The notes below the pieces were generated by a model. It had not been told where the DNA came from. It searched no databases and worked only from the letters and a program-made list of their open reading frames with translations. A stretch of 64,000 bases of DNA from VRUE01 sp035997045 (lineage in GTDB: Bacteria > Actinomycetota > Thermoleophilia > Solirubrobacterales > 70-9): NCBI GenBank assembly GCA_035997045.1, contig DASYIY010000071.1, forward strand, positions 1 to 64,000, read 5' to 3'. Below are positions 1 through 6,434 of this stretch, in pieces. Within the stretch, counting starts at the first letter, position 1. Every line of letters begins with the position of its first letter. The translations under genes were made by a program, and so were the position numbers.

Positions 1-831
1 CGGATGTTCTGCACGCTTCTGCCGCCCACAGCGGGCAGCGCCAAGGTGGCCGGCATCGACGTGGTGGCCGACGCGGCCGAAGTGCGCCGGCGGATCGGCG
101 TGGCGCTCCAGGAGATCGGGCTCGACCCGGTGCAGACGGGACGCGAGCTGCTCGAGCTGCAGTGCGGCCTGTACGGCATCACGGGGGCGGCCGCCAAGGC
201 GCGGGCTGCGGAGCTGCTCGACCTCCTGGGCCTGACCGACGCCGCCGATCGGCGCACCAAGACCTACTCGGGCGGCATGAAGCGCCGGCTCGACCTGGCC
301 AGCGCGCTCGTGCACTCCCCAGAAGTGCTCTTCCTCGACGAGCCCACCACCGGTCTCGACCCGGCTTCGCGCCTGACCGTCTGGGACGAGGTCCGCCGCA
401 TCAATGGCGCCGGGACCACCGTCTTCCTCACGACGCAGTACATGGAGGAGGCCGACAAGCTGTGCGACCGCCTGGCGATCATCGACGCGGGCGAGATCGT
501 GGCCGACGGCACGCCGGAGCGGCTCAAGGCGCAGATGGGGCACGACGTGGTCACGCTCGCACTCGATGGTGCGGACGCCGCGGCCACCGAGGCCGCCATC
601 GGCGACCTGCCGGGCCTCGAGCGTGTGGTGCCCGAGCCCGATCAGCTCGCGCTCTATGTGGAGGACGGGGCAGGCTCGATCGCCGAGATCGTGCGGCGCC
701 TCGATCGCGCGGGGATCCAGGTAGGGGCGATCGCCGTGTCGCGGCCCACGCTCGACGACGTGTTCCTGCAGGCCACCGGCCGCCGGCTCGAGGGCGCCGA
801 GGAGCAGCAGCCAGAGGCGGAGGCCCCATGA
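1..831 (+). CDS. ABC transporter ATP-binding protein, DrrA-type (5' partial)
   Basis: The reading frame is open to the first base, so the gene begins before the window; the Walker A P-loop is missing and must lie upstream. Visible are the Q-loop (ALQEIGLDP), the signature YSGGMKRRLDLA, Walker B LFLDEPTTGLD, and TTQYMEEAD at the switch position, where Gln in place of His is usual in DrrA-like daunorubicin-resistance ATPases. It would energise export by the membrane partner encoded next, with which its stop codon overlaps. The C-terminal ~90 residues form the extra domain typical of DrrA proteins. Substrate cannot be told from sequence. Confidence 0.93.
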   Translation, partial: RMFCTLLPPTAGSAKVAGIDVVADAAEVRRRIGVALQEIGLDPVQTGRELLELQCGLYGITGAAAKARAAELLDLLGLTDAADRRTKTYSGGMKRRLDLASALVHSPEVLFLDEPTTGLDPASRLTVWDEVRRINGAGTTVFLTTQYMEEADKLCDRLAIIDAGEIVADGTPERLKAQMGHDVVTLALDGADAAATEAAIGDLPGLERVVPEPDQLALYVEDGAGSIAEIVRRLDRAGIQVGAIAVSRPTLDDVFLQATGRRLEGAEEQQPEAEAP

Positions 832-1583
832 CGGAGATCCTGCTCCTCAGCCGGCGAGCGGTGCGCGAGATCGCCCGCTACCCGGAGGCAACCATCCCGG
901 CGCTGTTCATCCCGCTCTTCTTCCTCGTGGTGAACATCGGGCAGGTCTCCAAGACCTTCCCCAGCAGCACGCCCTTCCTCCACGGCCAGGGCTACGTGGC
1001 CTTCCAGCTTCCGGTCTCGTTGATGTTCGCGGTGGCCACCGCAAGCTCCGGCCTCGCGCTGGTCACCGAGATCGACGGGGGCTACTTCGACAAGCTGCTC
1101 GCGGCGCCCATCCGCCGCTCGTCGATCATCTTCGGCCGGCTGTCCGCCGACCTGGTGCGTGGCCTCCTCGGCTCCACCGTGGTGCTGCTTGCCGGCCTGG
1201 CGCTCGGCGCCCACGTGGAGAGCGGGATCCTCGGGGCGCTGGTGCTCGTGCTGCTGGCGGCCCTGTTCGGCGTGGGCTACGCCGGGTTCGGGATCCTGGT
1301 GGCGCTCCGCACCCGCAACGTGCAGGCCACCAACACCAGCTTCCTGCTCTTCTTCCCGCTGCTCTTCCTCACGCCCAACTTCGTGCCTTTCGATCGCCTC
1401 TCGTCGCTGATGGAGACGCTCGCCCGGATCAACCCGGTGAGCTACGTGATCGTGGGCCTGCGCTCACTCGTGATCGACGGCTGGGACGCGGGCAAGCTCG
1501 CGGCCTGCGGAGCGGTGATCGTCGGGCTGTTCACGCTGCTCACCGCCCTGTCGCTGCGGGCGATCGCCACCTACGACCGCTAG
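828..1583 (+). CDS. ABC-2 type transporter permease, DrrB-like
   Basis: About 251 residues starting MTEILLLSRRAVREIARYPEA. The ATG overlaps the TGA of the ATPase gene (ATGA), indicating translational coupling and a two-gene exporter operon. The protein has about six hydrophobic segments and the ABC2_membrane layout, with the conserved region GYFDKLLAAPIRRSSIIFGR after the second segment. A longer reading in the same frame starting inside the ATPase gene is a shadow. Likely an efflux or lipid/drug exporter permease in the cytoplasmic membrane; substrate unknown. Confidence 0.9.
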   Translation: MTEILLLSRRAVREIARYPEATIPALFIPLFFLVVNIGQVSKTFPSSTPFLHGQGYVAFQLPVSLMFAVATASSGLALVTEIDGGYFDKLLAAPIRRSSIIFGRLSADLVRGLLGSTVVLLAGLALGAHVESGILGALVLVLLAALFGVGYAGFGILVALRTRNVQATNTSFLLFFPLLFLTPNFVPFDRLSSLMETLARINPVSYVIVGLRSLVIDGWDAGKLAACGAVIVGLFTLLTALSLRAIATYDR

Positions 1584-1601
1584 CGGGGAGTGGCGCATGC
1601 T

Positions 1602-2405
1602 CTACCCGGCCACCACCCAGCCTCCATCCACGTGAATCACTTGGCCGGTGATGTACCCGGCGCCGTCCGAAGCCAAGAACAGGACGGTCTCGGCGATCTC
1701 CTCCGGCTTGCCGAAACGCTTCAGCGGGTTCATCGCGATTGCCTCGTCGATGTGCTCGGGCGAGACTCCCCACGCGGTCTCCCACTCGCCTGAGATTGGC
1801 CCGGGGGCAAGCGCATTCACGCGGATCTTCGGAGCCAGGTCCCGGGCCAGCGTGGTGGTGAGGCCGCGGATCGCCCCCTTCGCGGTGGAGTAGGTGACGG
1901 GAACGAAGTTGATCGCGTTGTCGGGGTTTATTCCGTTCCCGTAGGTGCTCGAGAAGTTGACGATGGCACCGCCGTTGCCTTCGAGCATCATCGGTCTCAC
2001 CGCGTGACACATCCGCATTGCTCCGATCACATCGACCTGTAGGAGGGCGCTCGCCGCGCCTGTGTCCAGCTCGCTGAATCTCACCGTGTCCGCCTCGTCG
2101 AGCCGGCCGGCGGCGTTGACGAGGACGTCCAACCGACCGTAGCGCTCCGCGACGTCGGCGACGAACGTATCCACCGAGTTCTGATCGGTGACGTCGAGGT
2201 GGCCGCAGTGAGCCTGCCCACCCCGGCCCTCCAGCTCCGCTACGACCTCCGTGGCCTGGGAGCGAGAGGAGCGATAGCCGATCGCAACCGAGGCCCCCTC
2301 CGAACCGAAGCCTCTGGCAACAGCTCCACCAAGCGTTCCCCCACCCCCGGTAACCACCGCCACCCTTCCCTCGAAGCGCCGCCCATCATTCCATTGAGCA
2401 CCCAT
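1602..2405 (-). CDS. SDR family NAD(P)-dependent oxidoreductase
   Basis: 267 residues, the typical length of a classical short-chain dehydrogenase. The nucleotide-binding motif TGGGGTLG lies near residue 19, the NAG-type motif appears as VNAAGRL, and the catalytic Ser and YxxxK are in NFSSTYGNG...YSTAK. The C-terminal GQVIHVDGGW is the usual SDR substrate-loop ending. It reduces or oxidises an unidentified alcohol/ketone, possibly acting like a 3-oxoacyl-ACP or sugar dehydrogenase. It converges on the ABC exporter genes with a gap of about 18 bp. Confidence 0.92.
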   Translation of the reverse strand: MGAQWNDGRRFEGRVAVVTGGGGTLGGAVARGFGSEGASVAIGYRSSRSQATEVVAELEGRGGQAHCGHLDVTDQNSVDTFVADVAERYGRLDVLVNAAGRLDEADTVRFSELDTGAASALLQVDVIGAMRMCHAVRPMMLEGNGGAIVNFSSTYGNGINPDNAINFVPVTYSTAKGAIRGLTTTLARDLAPKIRVNALAPGPISGEWETAWGVSPEHIDEAIAMNPLKRFGKPEEIAETVLFLASDGAGYITGQVIHVDGGWVVAG

Positions 2406-2473
2406 GCTTCTCCTCGGTCGGTGATCTCTGTGGCCAGCGATTAGGTTAGAGGCCAGCTATCGGGTGTCGAGAG

Positions 2474-2701
2474 ATGACCAAGGACTACAAGGAGATGTCA
2501 CCTGCGCATCGGCGGTTGGCCCTGGCGCTCATTGCTGCCTCGCTCGCATTGGTCGCGACCGCGGAGCGCGATATCCAGCACCGCTCGGACGCTGAGGTGC
2601 GCGGCAGCAGGCTTCTTTGGCGCGTCGTCTGCCTCAACGCCCTCGGTGTGGCGGGCTACTTCCGGTGGGGACGCCGAAGGCCATCGGCGCCTTCTCCATA
2701 G
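2474..2701 (+). CDS. Small membrane protein, PLDc_N-like
   Basis: 75 residues with two hydrophobic stretches (LALALIAASLALVATA and LLWRVVCLNALGVAGYF) and a short basic C-terminus (RWGRRRP). The pattern of a first helix, a short polar loop and a second helix containing a Trp resembles the small PLDc_N-type proteins common in actinobacteria, but the match is by eye only. It is divergent from the SDR gene. No function can be assigned. It is the last chromosomal gene before the integrated element. Confidence 0.6.
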   Translation: MTKDYKEMSPAHRRLALALIAASLALVATAERDIQHRSDAEVRGSRLLWRVVCLNALGVAGYFRWGRRRPSAPSP

Positions 2702-2754
2702 ACATTCCGAGAAGCAGGGCGTTTCAGTTCACCCGCACTCCAAGCCGGACTAAA

Positions 2755-2812
2755 CGGCGGGGAGGATTCGAACCCTCGAGACGCCGTTAGACGCCTGCCG
2801 GTTTTCAAGACC
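2755..2812 (-). repeat. att site: displaced 3' half of tRNA-Ser
   Basis: On the minus strand this stretch reads as the anticodon loop, variable arm, T arm and acceptor 3' strand of a serine tRNA. Two blocks are identical to the intact tRNA at 12392-12480: 18 bp across the anticodon loop (2795-2812 matching 12434-12451) and 19 bp across the T arm (2764-2782 matching 12403-12421). The variable arm differs and one base is lost near the T-stem/acceptor junction. Identity stops sharply at 2812, marking the probable crossover region. The 5' half of a tRNA is absent, so it is not functional. Confidence 0.78.
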
Positions 2813-2859
2813 AAGGTGAGGACGCGGGAATTGGCTTGATCAAGCGGTTTGCCGGTTTC

Positions 2860-2880
2860 GTGCCACCGGCTGTGCCACCG
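2860..2880. repeat. Left-end direct repeats GTGCCACCG (x2)
   Basis: Two exact copies of GTGCCACCG lie at 2860-2868 and 2872-2880, spaced 12 bp start to start, about 50 bp inside the left att site. The same word recurs in the same orientation just inside the other end of the element (12268-12297). Paired repeats at both ends of an integrated element are the usual appearance of integrase arm-binding sites; that role is inferred. Confidence 0.6.
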
Positions 2881-2891
2881 CGCGAGAGCTA

Positions 2892-3278
2892 TTGCAGCGT
2901 CGTTCCATCCGGGGCGATTGGCACCTTCTTAGCGTGCACGATGACGAACGGCCACGCAGATCTCGGGCGGACGAGATTGCGGAAATCAGAGGCTATGAAG
3001 CAGACGTCCAAGCAGCCGGCGAGCCAAGGTGGGTTCCCCCGGCCGTAGCTCCCAACCTGCCGTTGGCTGAGATCGTCTCTCGCATAGAGGCTGATGACGA
3101 GGCTGCATTCCAGGCTCGCGAACGTGCTGAAACGCCTGAGGAAGCAGAAGAGTCAGCGATGATTCTCGGGGCTGAGCGCAACATCGCGGCCGAAATCCCG
3201 ATCTGCCTGGCACGCGAGTTACGGCATGCTTTCGGGCGAGCCGGCGGTCGAGCCTACGCCGCGGCGGCAGCGGACTGA
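2892..3278 (+). CDS. Hypothetical protein at the element's left end
   Basis: Possible 128-residue protein from a TTG start, rich in acidic and Ala residues (for example EIVSRIEADDEAAFQARER and RAETPEEAEESA). No recognisable domain. A competing minus-strand frame (2986-3384) overlaps the ATPase gene and looks less natural. The end at 3278 overlaps the last codons of the convergent ATPase gene by about 25 bp. Treat as a weak prediction; the 2813-2891 stretch before it holds only the repeats and a possible promoter. Confidence 0.3.
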   Translation: MQRRSIRGDWHLLSVHDDERPRRSRADEIAEIRGYEADVQAAGEPRWVPPAVAPNLPLAEIVSRIEADDEAAFQARERAETPEEAEESAMILGAERNIAAEIPICLARELRHAFGRAGGRAYAAAAAD

Positions 3279-4294
3279 TCTTCGTCAAGTTCGCACGTCT
3301 CGCACGCGCTTTGCACGTCTCGCATAGCCCCGTCAAGCAGGCCGAGTAGGTATTCGGGAAAGTCCTCAAATGGACTGGCCTCACCGGAGACGGTTGTAAG
3401 GAGTCCCCGCATCAGGTCGTGAGGGGTGATCGCCGCGAGCTTGCTCGCGCAGTCTTTCGGTTGGGCTCTGCTGGTGACCACTGTTGGTCGCATCGCCGCT
3501 TGCCGGTCGCGAATCAAGGTCGCGAGACGAACTAGATCTTGACTCGCACAGCTCTCCCGCAATCCCAGCGTTGCCGCTGGGGGGAAGCTGCGGACAGGTC
3601 GGTCAACGTCGTCCAAGACCAAGAGCGGGGTGTCCACAAGTTTTTCCATGCGTTTCTCGACAGCGAGTTCCCCTCTCACGGCACTCAGCCATCTCAAGTG
3701 CGCGACGAGATCCCCAGTGCCTTCGGCGATCGCATCGTCTGAGGGGTAAAGACGCTGGGCGATATAGGCGCAGAGTGCTGACTTGCCAGTATCGCTGGCC
3801 CCCAGAATCCACAGGCCACGGGGAGTTCCCCCGCGTCGTACCTCCCCGCAAAGACCCTCTACGGCATCGCGGGCCAACGACGAAACGGCGGCTAGTGGCG
3901 GTGCGGCAAAGCTGAGTGATGTGCCGTACCACCAGTTCCCTGCGCGAAGTCGATTGCTGGCTTTTTTGGCCGCTCTGCGGCTGCGACATTTACAGGGCAC
4001 GGGCGTTCCATCATCCAGCTCCACCCATAGGTCACCTCCGCATTGGTCGCAAGACTTCGCTTTGCGCTCGCGCCCTCGCCAGCCTCGGGCTGGGCCTGCG
4101 GGGACGCGCCCTACCTTGTCGGTGAACCTGGCGGCCGGCTCAGCTACAGCACGTTCGCTGACGAAGGCACGAATCTCCTCGCGCTCATCGGCTGGGTCTC
4201 GCCGGGGGTCGTGTGCAGCCACCCGGCTAAGTAAAGGACAGGGAGCGGCGGCAACCATCGGGCGAAAAGGCCGCGCCGTCCGAAAAAGTGGCAC
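3254..4294 (-). CDS. DnaC/IstB-like ATPase with zinc-knuckle
   Basis: Up to 346 residues; a start at the second Met (4258) is equally plausible. A CxxC...CxC cluster (CDQCGG...PCKC) near residues 82-104 precedes a P-loop ATPase with Walker A GASDTGKSA near residue 166 and Walker B LLVLDDVD near residue 228, followed by the sensor-1-like VVTSR. The zinc-knuckle/AAA+ combination is that of DnaC/DnaI/IstB-type helicase loaders carried by phages and mobile elements. It probably loads the host helicase at an element origin or assists transposition; the former is preferred because a relaxase and integrase lie nearby and no transposase does. Confidence 0.72.
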   Translation of the reverse strand: MPLFRTARPFRPMVAAAPCPLLSRVAAHDPRRDPADEREEIRAFVSERAVAEPAARFTDKVGRVPAGPARGWRGRERKAKSCDQCGGDLWVELDDGTPVPCKCRSRRAAKKASNRLRAGNWWYGTSLSFAAPPLAAVSSLARDAVEGLCGEVRRGGTPRGLWILGASDTGKSALCAYIAQRLYPSDDAIAEGTGDLVAHLRWLSAVRGELAVEKRMEKLVDTPLLVLDDVDRPVRSFPPAATLGLRESCASQDLVRLATLIRDRQAAMRPTVVTSRAQPKDCASKLAAITPHDLMRGLLTTVSGEASPFEDFPEYLLGLLDGAMRDVQSACETCELDEDQSAAAAA

Positions 4295-4631
4295 CTGGCT
4301 AGGACCGACGGTGTGTAGGCTCAGACGAGAGAGGGCCGGGCGCGTACGTCGCCCGACCCCCGTTGCCTTGAGGGGCCCGGTTCCCTATTACGACAAGGGG
4401 GGCCGGGTCTCTCGCTTCCACCGTAGACAACCTCGGTGCCGGTCTCTCGTCGCTGCCGTGCAAATACCGGGGAAAAGAGTAACTCGCTCGGTTCAAAGGA
4501 GAGCGGAAGCCCCTGCATTCGCCCTCTTTTTGTCAGCGGGTAGCTGAAATCGAAGGAGTAGCGGATCTCGTCGAGCCCCTTGGGGCGCACGATCACCTAT
4601 GTCTTAGACAGCGATGCCGGACTTCAACAGG
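4295..4631. other. 337-bp intergenic region, no gene supported
   Basis: No convincing gene: minus-strand frames here (for example 4321-4596) have low-complexity, family-less translations. The stretch is GC-rich with several short inverted repeats, such as CGGGCG/CGCCCG around a palindromic CGTACG (4337-4355) and runs of GGGGCCC/CCGGG near 4370-4400. It is the upstream region of the ATPase gene and could hold its promoter, an origin or an oriT, but nothing identifies which. Confidence 0.35.
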
Positions 4632-4829
4632 TCAGGCGGGCACGCGCTCGCCAGCCGGGACGTAGTGCTCCAGTTCGGCCGGGCGCTTCAAGGCGAACGG
4701 GATGCCCTTTTCCGCGAGCTTGACCACCTCGGCATGGGTGTCGCCAGCGGCGGACCAGCCCTCTGCATCGGGCGACTCGGCCCACCAGCCATCGGCTTCG
4801 TGGTGATAGATGACGCGCACCGCTTCCAT
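4632..4829 (-). CDS. HicB-like antitoxin domain protein
   Basis: 65 residues beginning MEAVRVIYHHEADGWWAESP, with the partial RNase-H-like fold pattern of HicB-family antitoxins: a beta strand, then DGWWAESPDAEGWSAAGDT, then a helix (HAEVVKLAEKGIPFAL). HicB proteins normally neutralise a HicA mRNase, but no HicA-sized ORF with the GSH motif lies beside it, and HicB-like single-domain proteins are often solitary. It follows two unknown small genes on the same strand. Function as an orphan antitoxin or regulator is inferred. Confidence 0.6.
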   Translation of the reverse strand: MEAVRVIYHHEADGWWAESPDAEGWSAAGDTHAEVVKLAEKGIPFALKRPAELEHYVPAGERVPA

Positions 4830-4857
4830 TGTGGTCCTCCGGTTGACCCGCGTAGTC

Positions 4858-5235
4858 TCAGGCGGTAGCGGGCGCTAGGCGCTCAAGGGCATGCCGACCA
4901 ATATCCGCGCGAACCGGGGGAATGTCAGTGGCGGGTGGGGCGTCCTTATGGCGGTAGGAGACCTCGACTGTGATCCGCTGAAGAAGCTCGTTGCGCAGCC
5001 GGGCGAACCGACCTGTCCTGATCGGCTCGATCAGCATGTCGAAGTCCTCTGTTCCGACGATGACCGCAGGCCGCCCTTCGTGGAGGTAGCGCCACAGAAT
5101 ACGGTCGGTCTGGGGGGTCTCTTGCCAGGGGATAAAAGCGGCCCCATGCGGGTAGCCGGGATCGGCGTCGCTGGTGGCAGCGTCGATGAAGGCCGACAGG
5201 GCAGCGTTCTCAGCGGGCGTGCGCATGGTCGTCAT
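4858..5235 (-). CDS. Hypothetical protein in element
   Basis: 125 residues starting MTTMRTPAENAALSAFIDAA; contains a central strand-rich segment (RPAVIVGTEDFDMLIEPI) and a charged C-terminal half. No family recognised. Its ATG overlaps the stop of the upstream gene (ATGA, 5232-5235), so the two are translationally coupled. With the HicB-like gene downstream, the trio could form a small accessory operon, perhaps toxin-antitoxin-like, but no catalytic motif supports that. Confidence 0.55.
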   Translation of the reverse strand: MTTMRTPAENAALSAFIDAATSDADPGYPHGAAFIPWQETPQTDRILWRYLHEGRPAVIVGTEDFDMLIEPIRTGRFARLRNELLQRITVEVSYRHKDAPPATDIPPVRADIGRHALERLAPATA

Positions 5236-5552
5236 GAGGTTAGCTCTGTCCAGTTCTCTGCGAACCAGTCGATCACTTTCGTCATCGCATCATTGGTGTC
5301 GGCAACGCTGAAGGGAAGCGGCTCGGCCGGTTGCTTCTGGCTCCCAAGGTAGCGATGGCAATGATGCTCGTCAACGTGCCGATCAGCATGGGAGTTGTCC
5401 GCCACGACCCGCGTTTCCCAGCCGCTTGACCCTCGGACTTGGAGCATGATCGCACTCGACGGGTCGTGCGCTGGAGCGCCGGTAGACGATCTGAGCCTCG
5501 TCGGTTCCCGCGATTGGATGCACGCTTTCCCGGTCCTTGTCCACGCCCGCAA
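5232..5552 (-). CDS. Hypothetical His-rich small protein
   Basis: The frame allows 106 residues, but a start at the internal Met at 5447 (MLQVRGSSGWETRVVADNSH) is more natural and gives about 71 residues. The conserved-looking part holds DNSHADRH and EHHCHRY, followed by an amphipathic helix ending WFAENW. No family is recognised with confidence. It sits directly after the integrase stop codon and is coupled to the downstream gene by an ATGA overlap. Confidence 0.5.
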   Translation of the reverse strand: MRAWTRTGKACIQSREPTRLRSSTGAPAHDPSSAIMLQVRGSSGWETRVVADNSHADRHVDEHHCHRYLGSQKQPAEPLPFSVADTNDAMTKVIDWFAENWTELTS

Positions 5553-5553
5553 C

Positions 5554-6240
5554 CTATCCGCTGCACAACTCGTGGGGCGATTGTCCGCCGTGATGGCTCA
5601 CTCGCCCGACTTGCCATCGAGATAGGCATCTAGCCGCACCCTCGGCCTCGGAGCCGGGCATCAGGTGCCCGTAGAGGTCGAAAGTCACGGTGATCGATGC
5701 GTGCCCCATGAACGAGGACAGCGCCTTTGCGTTGATGCCGGCGGCGATCATGAACGAGGCGTAGGTGTGACGCGCCTGGTGGAGCCGCAGGCGCTCGCGA
5801 ATTCCGGCGTGGTGCCAGGCGCTGTCGGCGTTTCTGTAGAGCCGCTCAGGCTGAAATGGGATCTTGTCGTCCTCGCCGAAGACGAGCGCGCTTCCTGTCG
5901 TGGGCTCCTTGCGCGCTCGCTGGGCGATCAGCAGCTCCCGCAGGACGCTCGGCATCGGCGCTCTCCGCCGGGATCGTCTGGTCTTCGGCTCGATGCTCCC
6001 CTCCTTGGGATCCCATGACTCTCGGACCTCGATGATTCGCTTCGCGACGTCTACGGCTTCCCAGCGAAGGGCGCGCAACTCGCCGGACCGCAGGCCCGCA
6101 TAAAGAGCGGTCGCCCATATCGCTCGATCCGGATTCGGCAGCACCGCGAGCAGGGCGGCGGCAGAACCCGGCGTCACGATTTCCACCTCGCGCCGTTCGG
6201 GTACCGGCAGTTCGAGATCGCGAGTCGGGTTGACCGGCAC
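5554..6240 (-). CDS. Tyrosine site-specific integrase, 5'-truncated
   Basis: The catalytic domain is intact: Arg in TALYAGLRSGELRAL, HxxRH in LHQARHTYAS, the second His in MGHAS and the nucleophilic Tyr in FDLYGHLMPG. Coordinates use the first possible start (GTG at 6240), but translation upstream continues the core-binding domain (LQKVVDDWQAEGLAASTIR, then YRRARAREG) to about 6420 with no start codon. There the frame runs into the oppositely oriented relaxase gene, so the first ~80-100 residues, including any arm-binding domain, are missing. It would act at the tRNA-Ser att sites. A protein lacking the N-terminus is unlikely to be fully functional. Confidence 0.85.
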   Translation of the reverse strand: MPVNPTRDLELPVPERREVEIVTPGSAAALLAVLPNPDRAIWATALYAGLRSGELRALRWEAVDVAKRIIEVRESWDPKEGSIEPKTRRSRRRAPMPSVLRELLIAQRARKEPTTGSALVFGEDDKIPFQPERLYRNADSAWHHAGIRERLRLHQARHTYASFMIAAGINAKALSSFMGHASITVTFDLYGHLMPGSEAEGAARCLSRWQVGRVSHHGGQSPHELCSG

Positions 6241-6434
6241 CCCTTCGCGGGCGCGGGCGCGGCGATAAATCGCCTGAAGCGGCCTGAGCGAGTTTCGGAT
6301 CGTGGAAGCCGCAAGTCCTTCGGCCTGCCAGTCGTCAACAACCTTCTGGAGATCCGATGTGGTGAGCGCACTTACCTTGAAGTGCCCGACAGCGGGGACG
6401 ACGCGATCGGTGAAGGCTCGGAAGAGGCCAGGAG

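Noticed and set aside
2986..3384. 132-residue minus-strand ORF at the left end of the element
   Set aside because: Overlaps the ATPase gene's C-terminus in another frame and has no family features.
4321..4596. 91-residue minus-strand ORF in the element
   Set aside because: Pro/Arg/Gly-rich translation with no recognisable domain and no coupling to neighbours.
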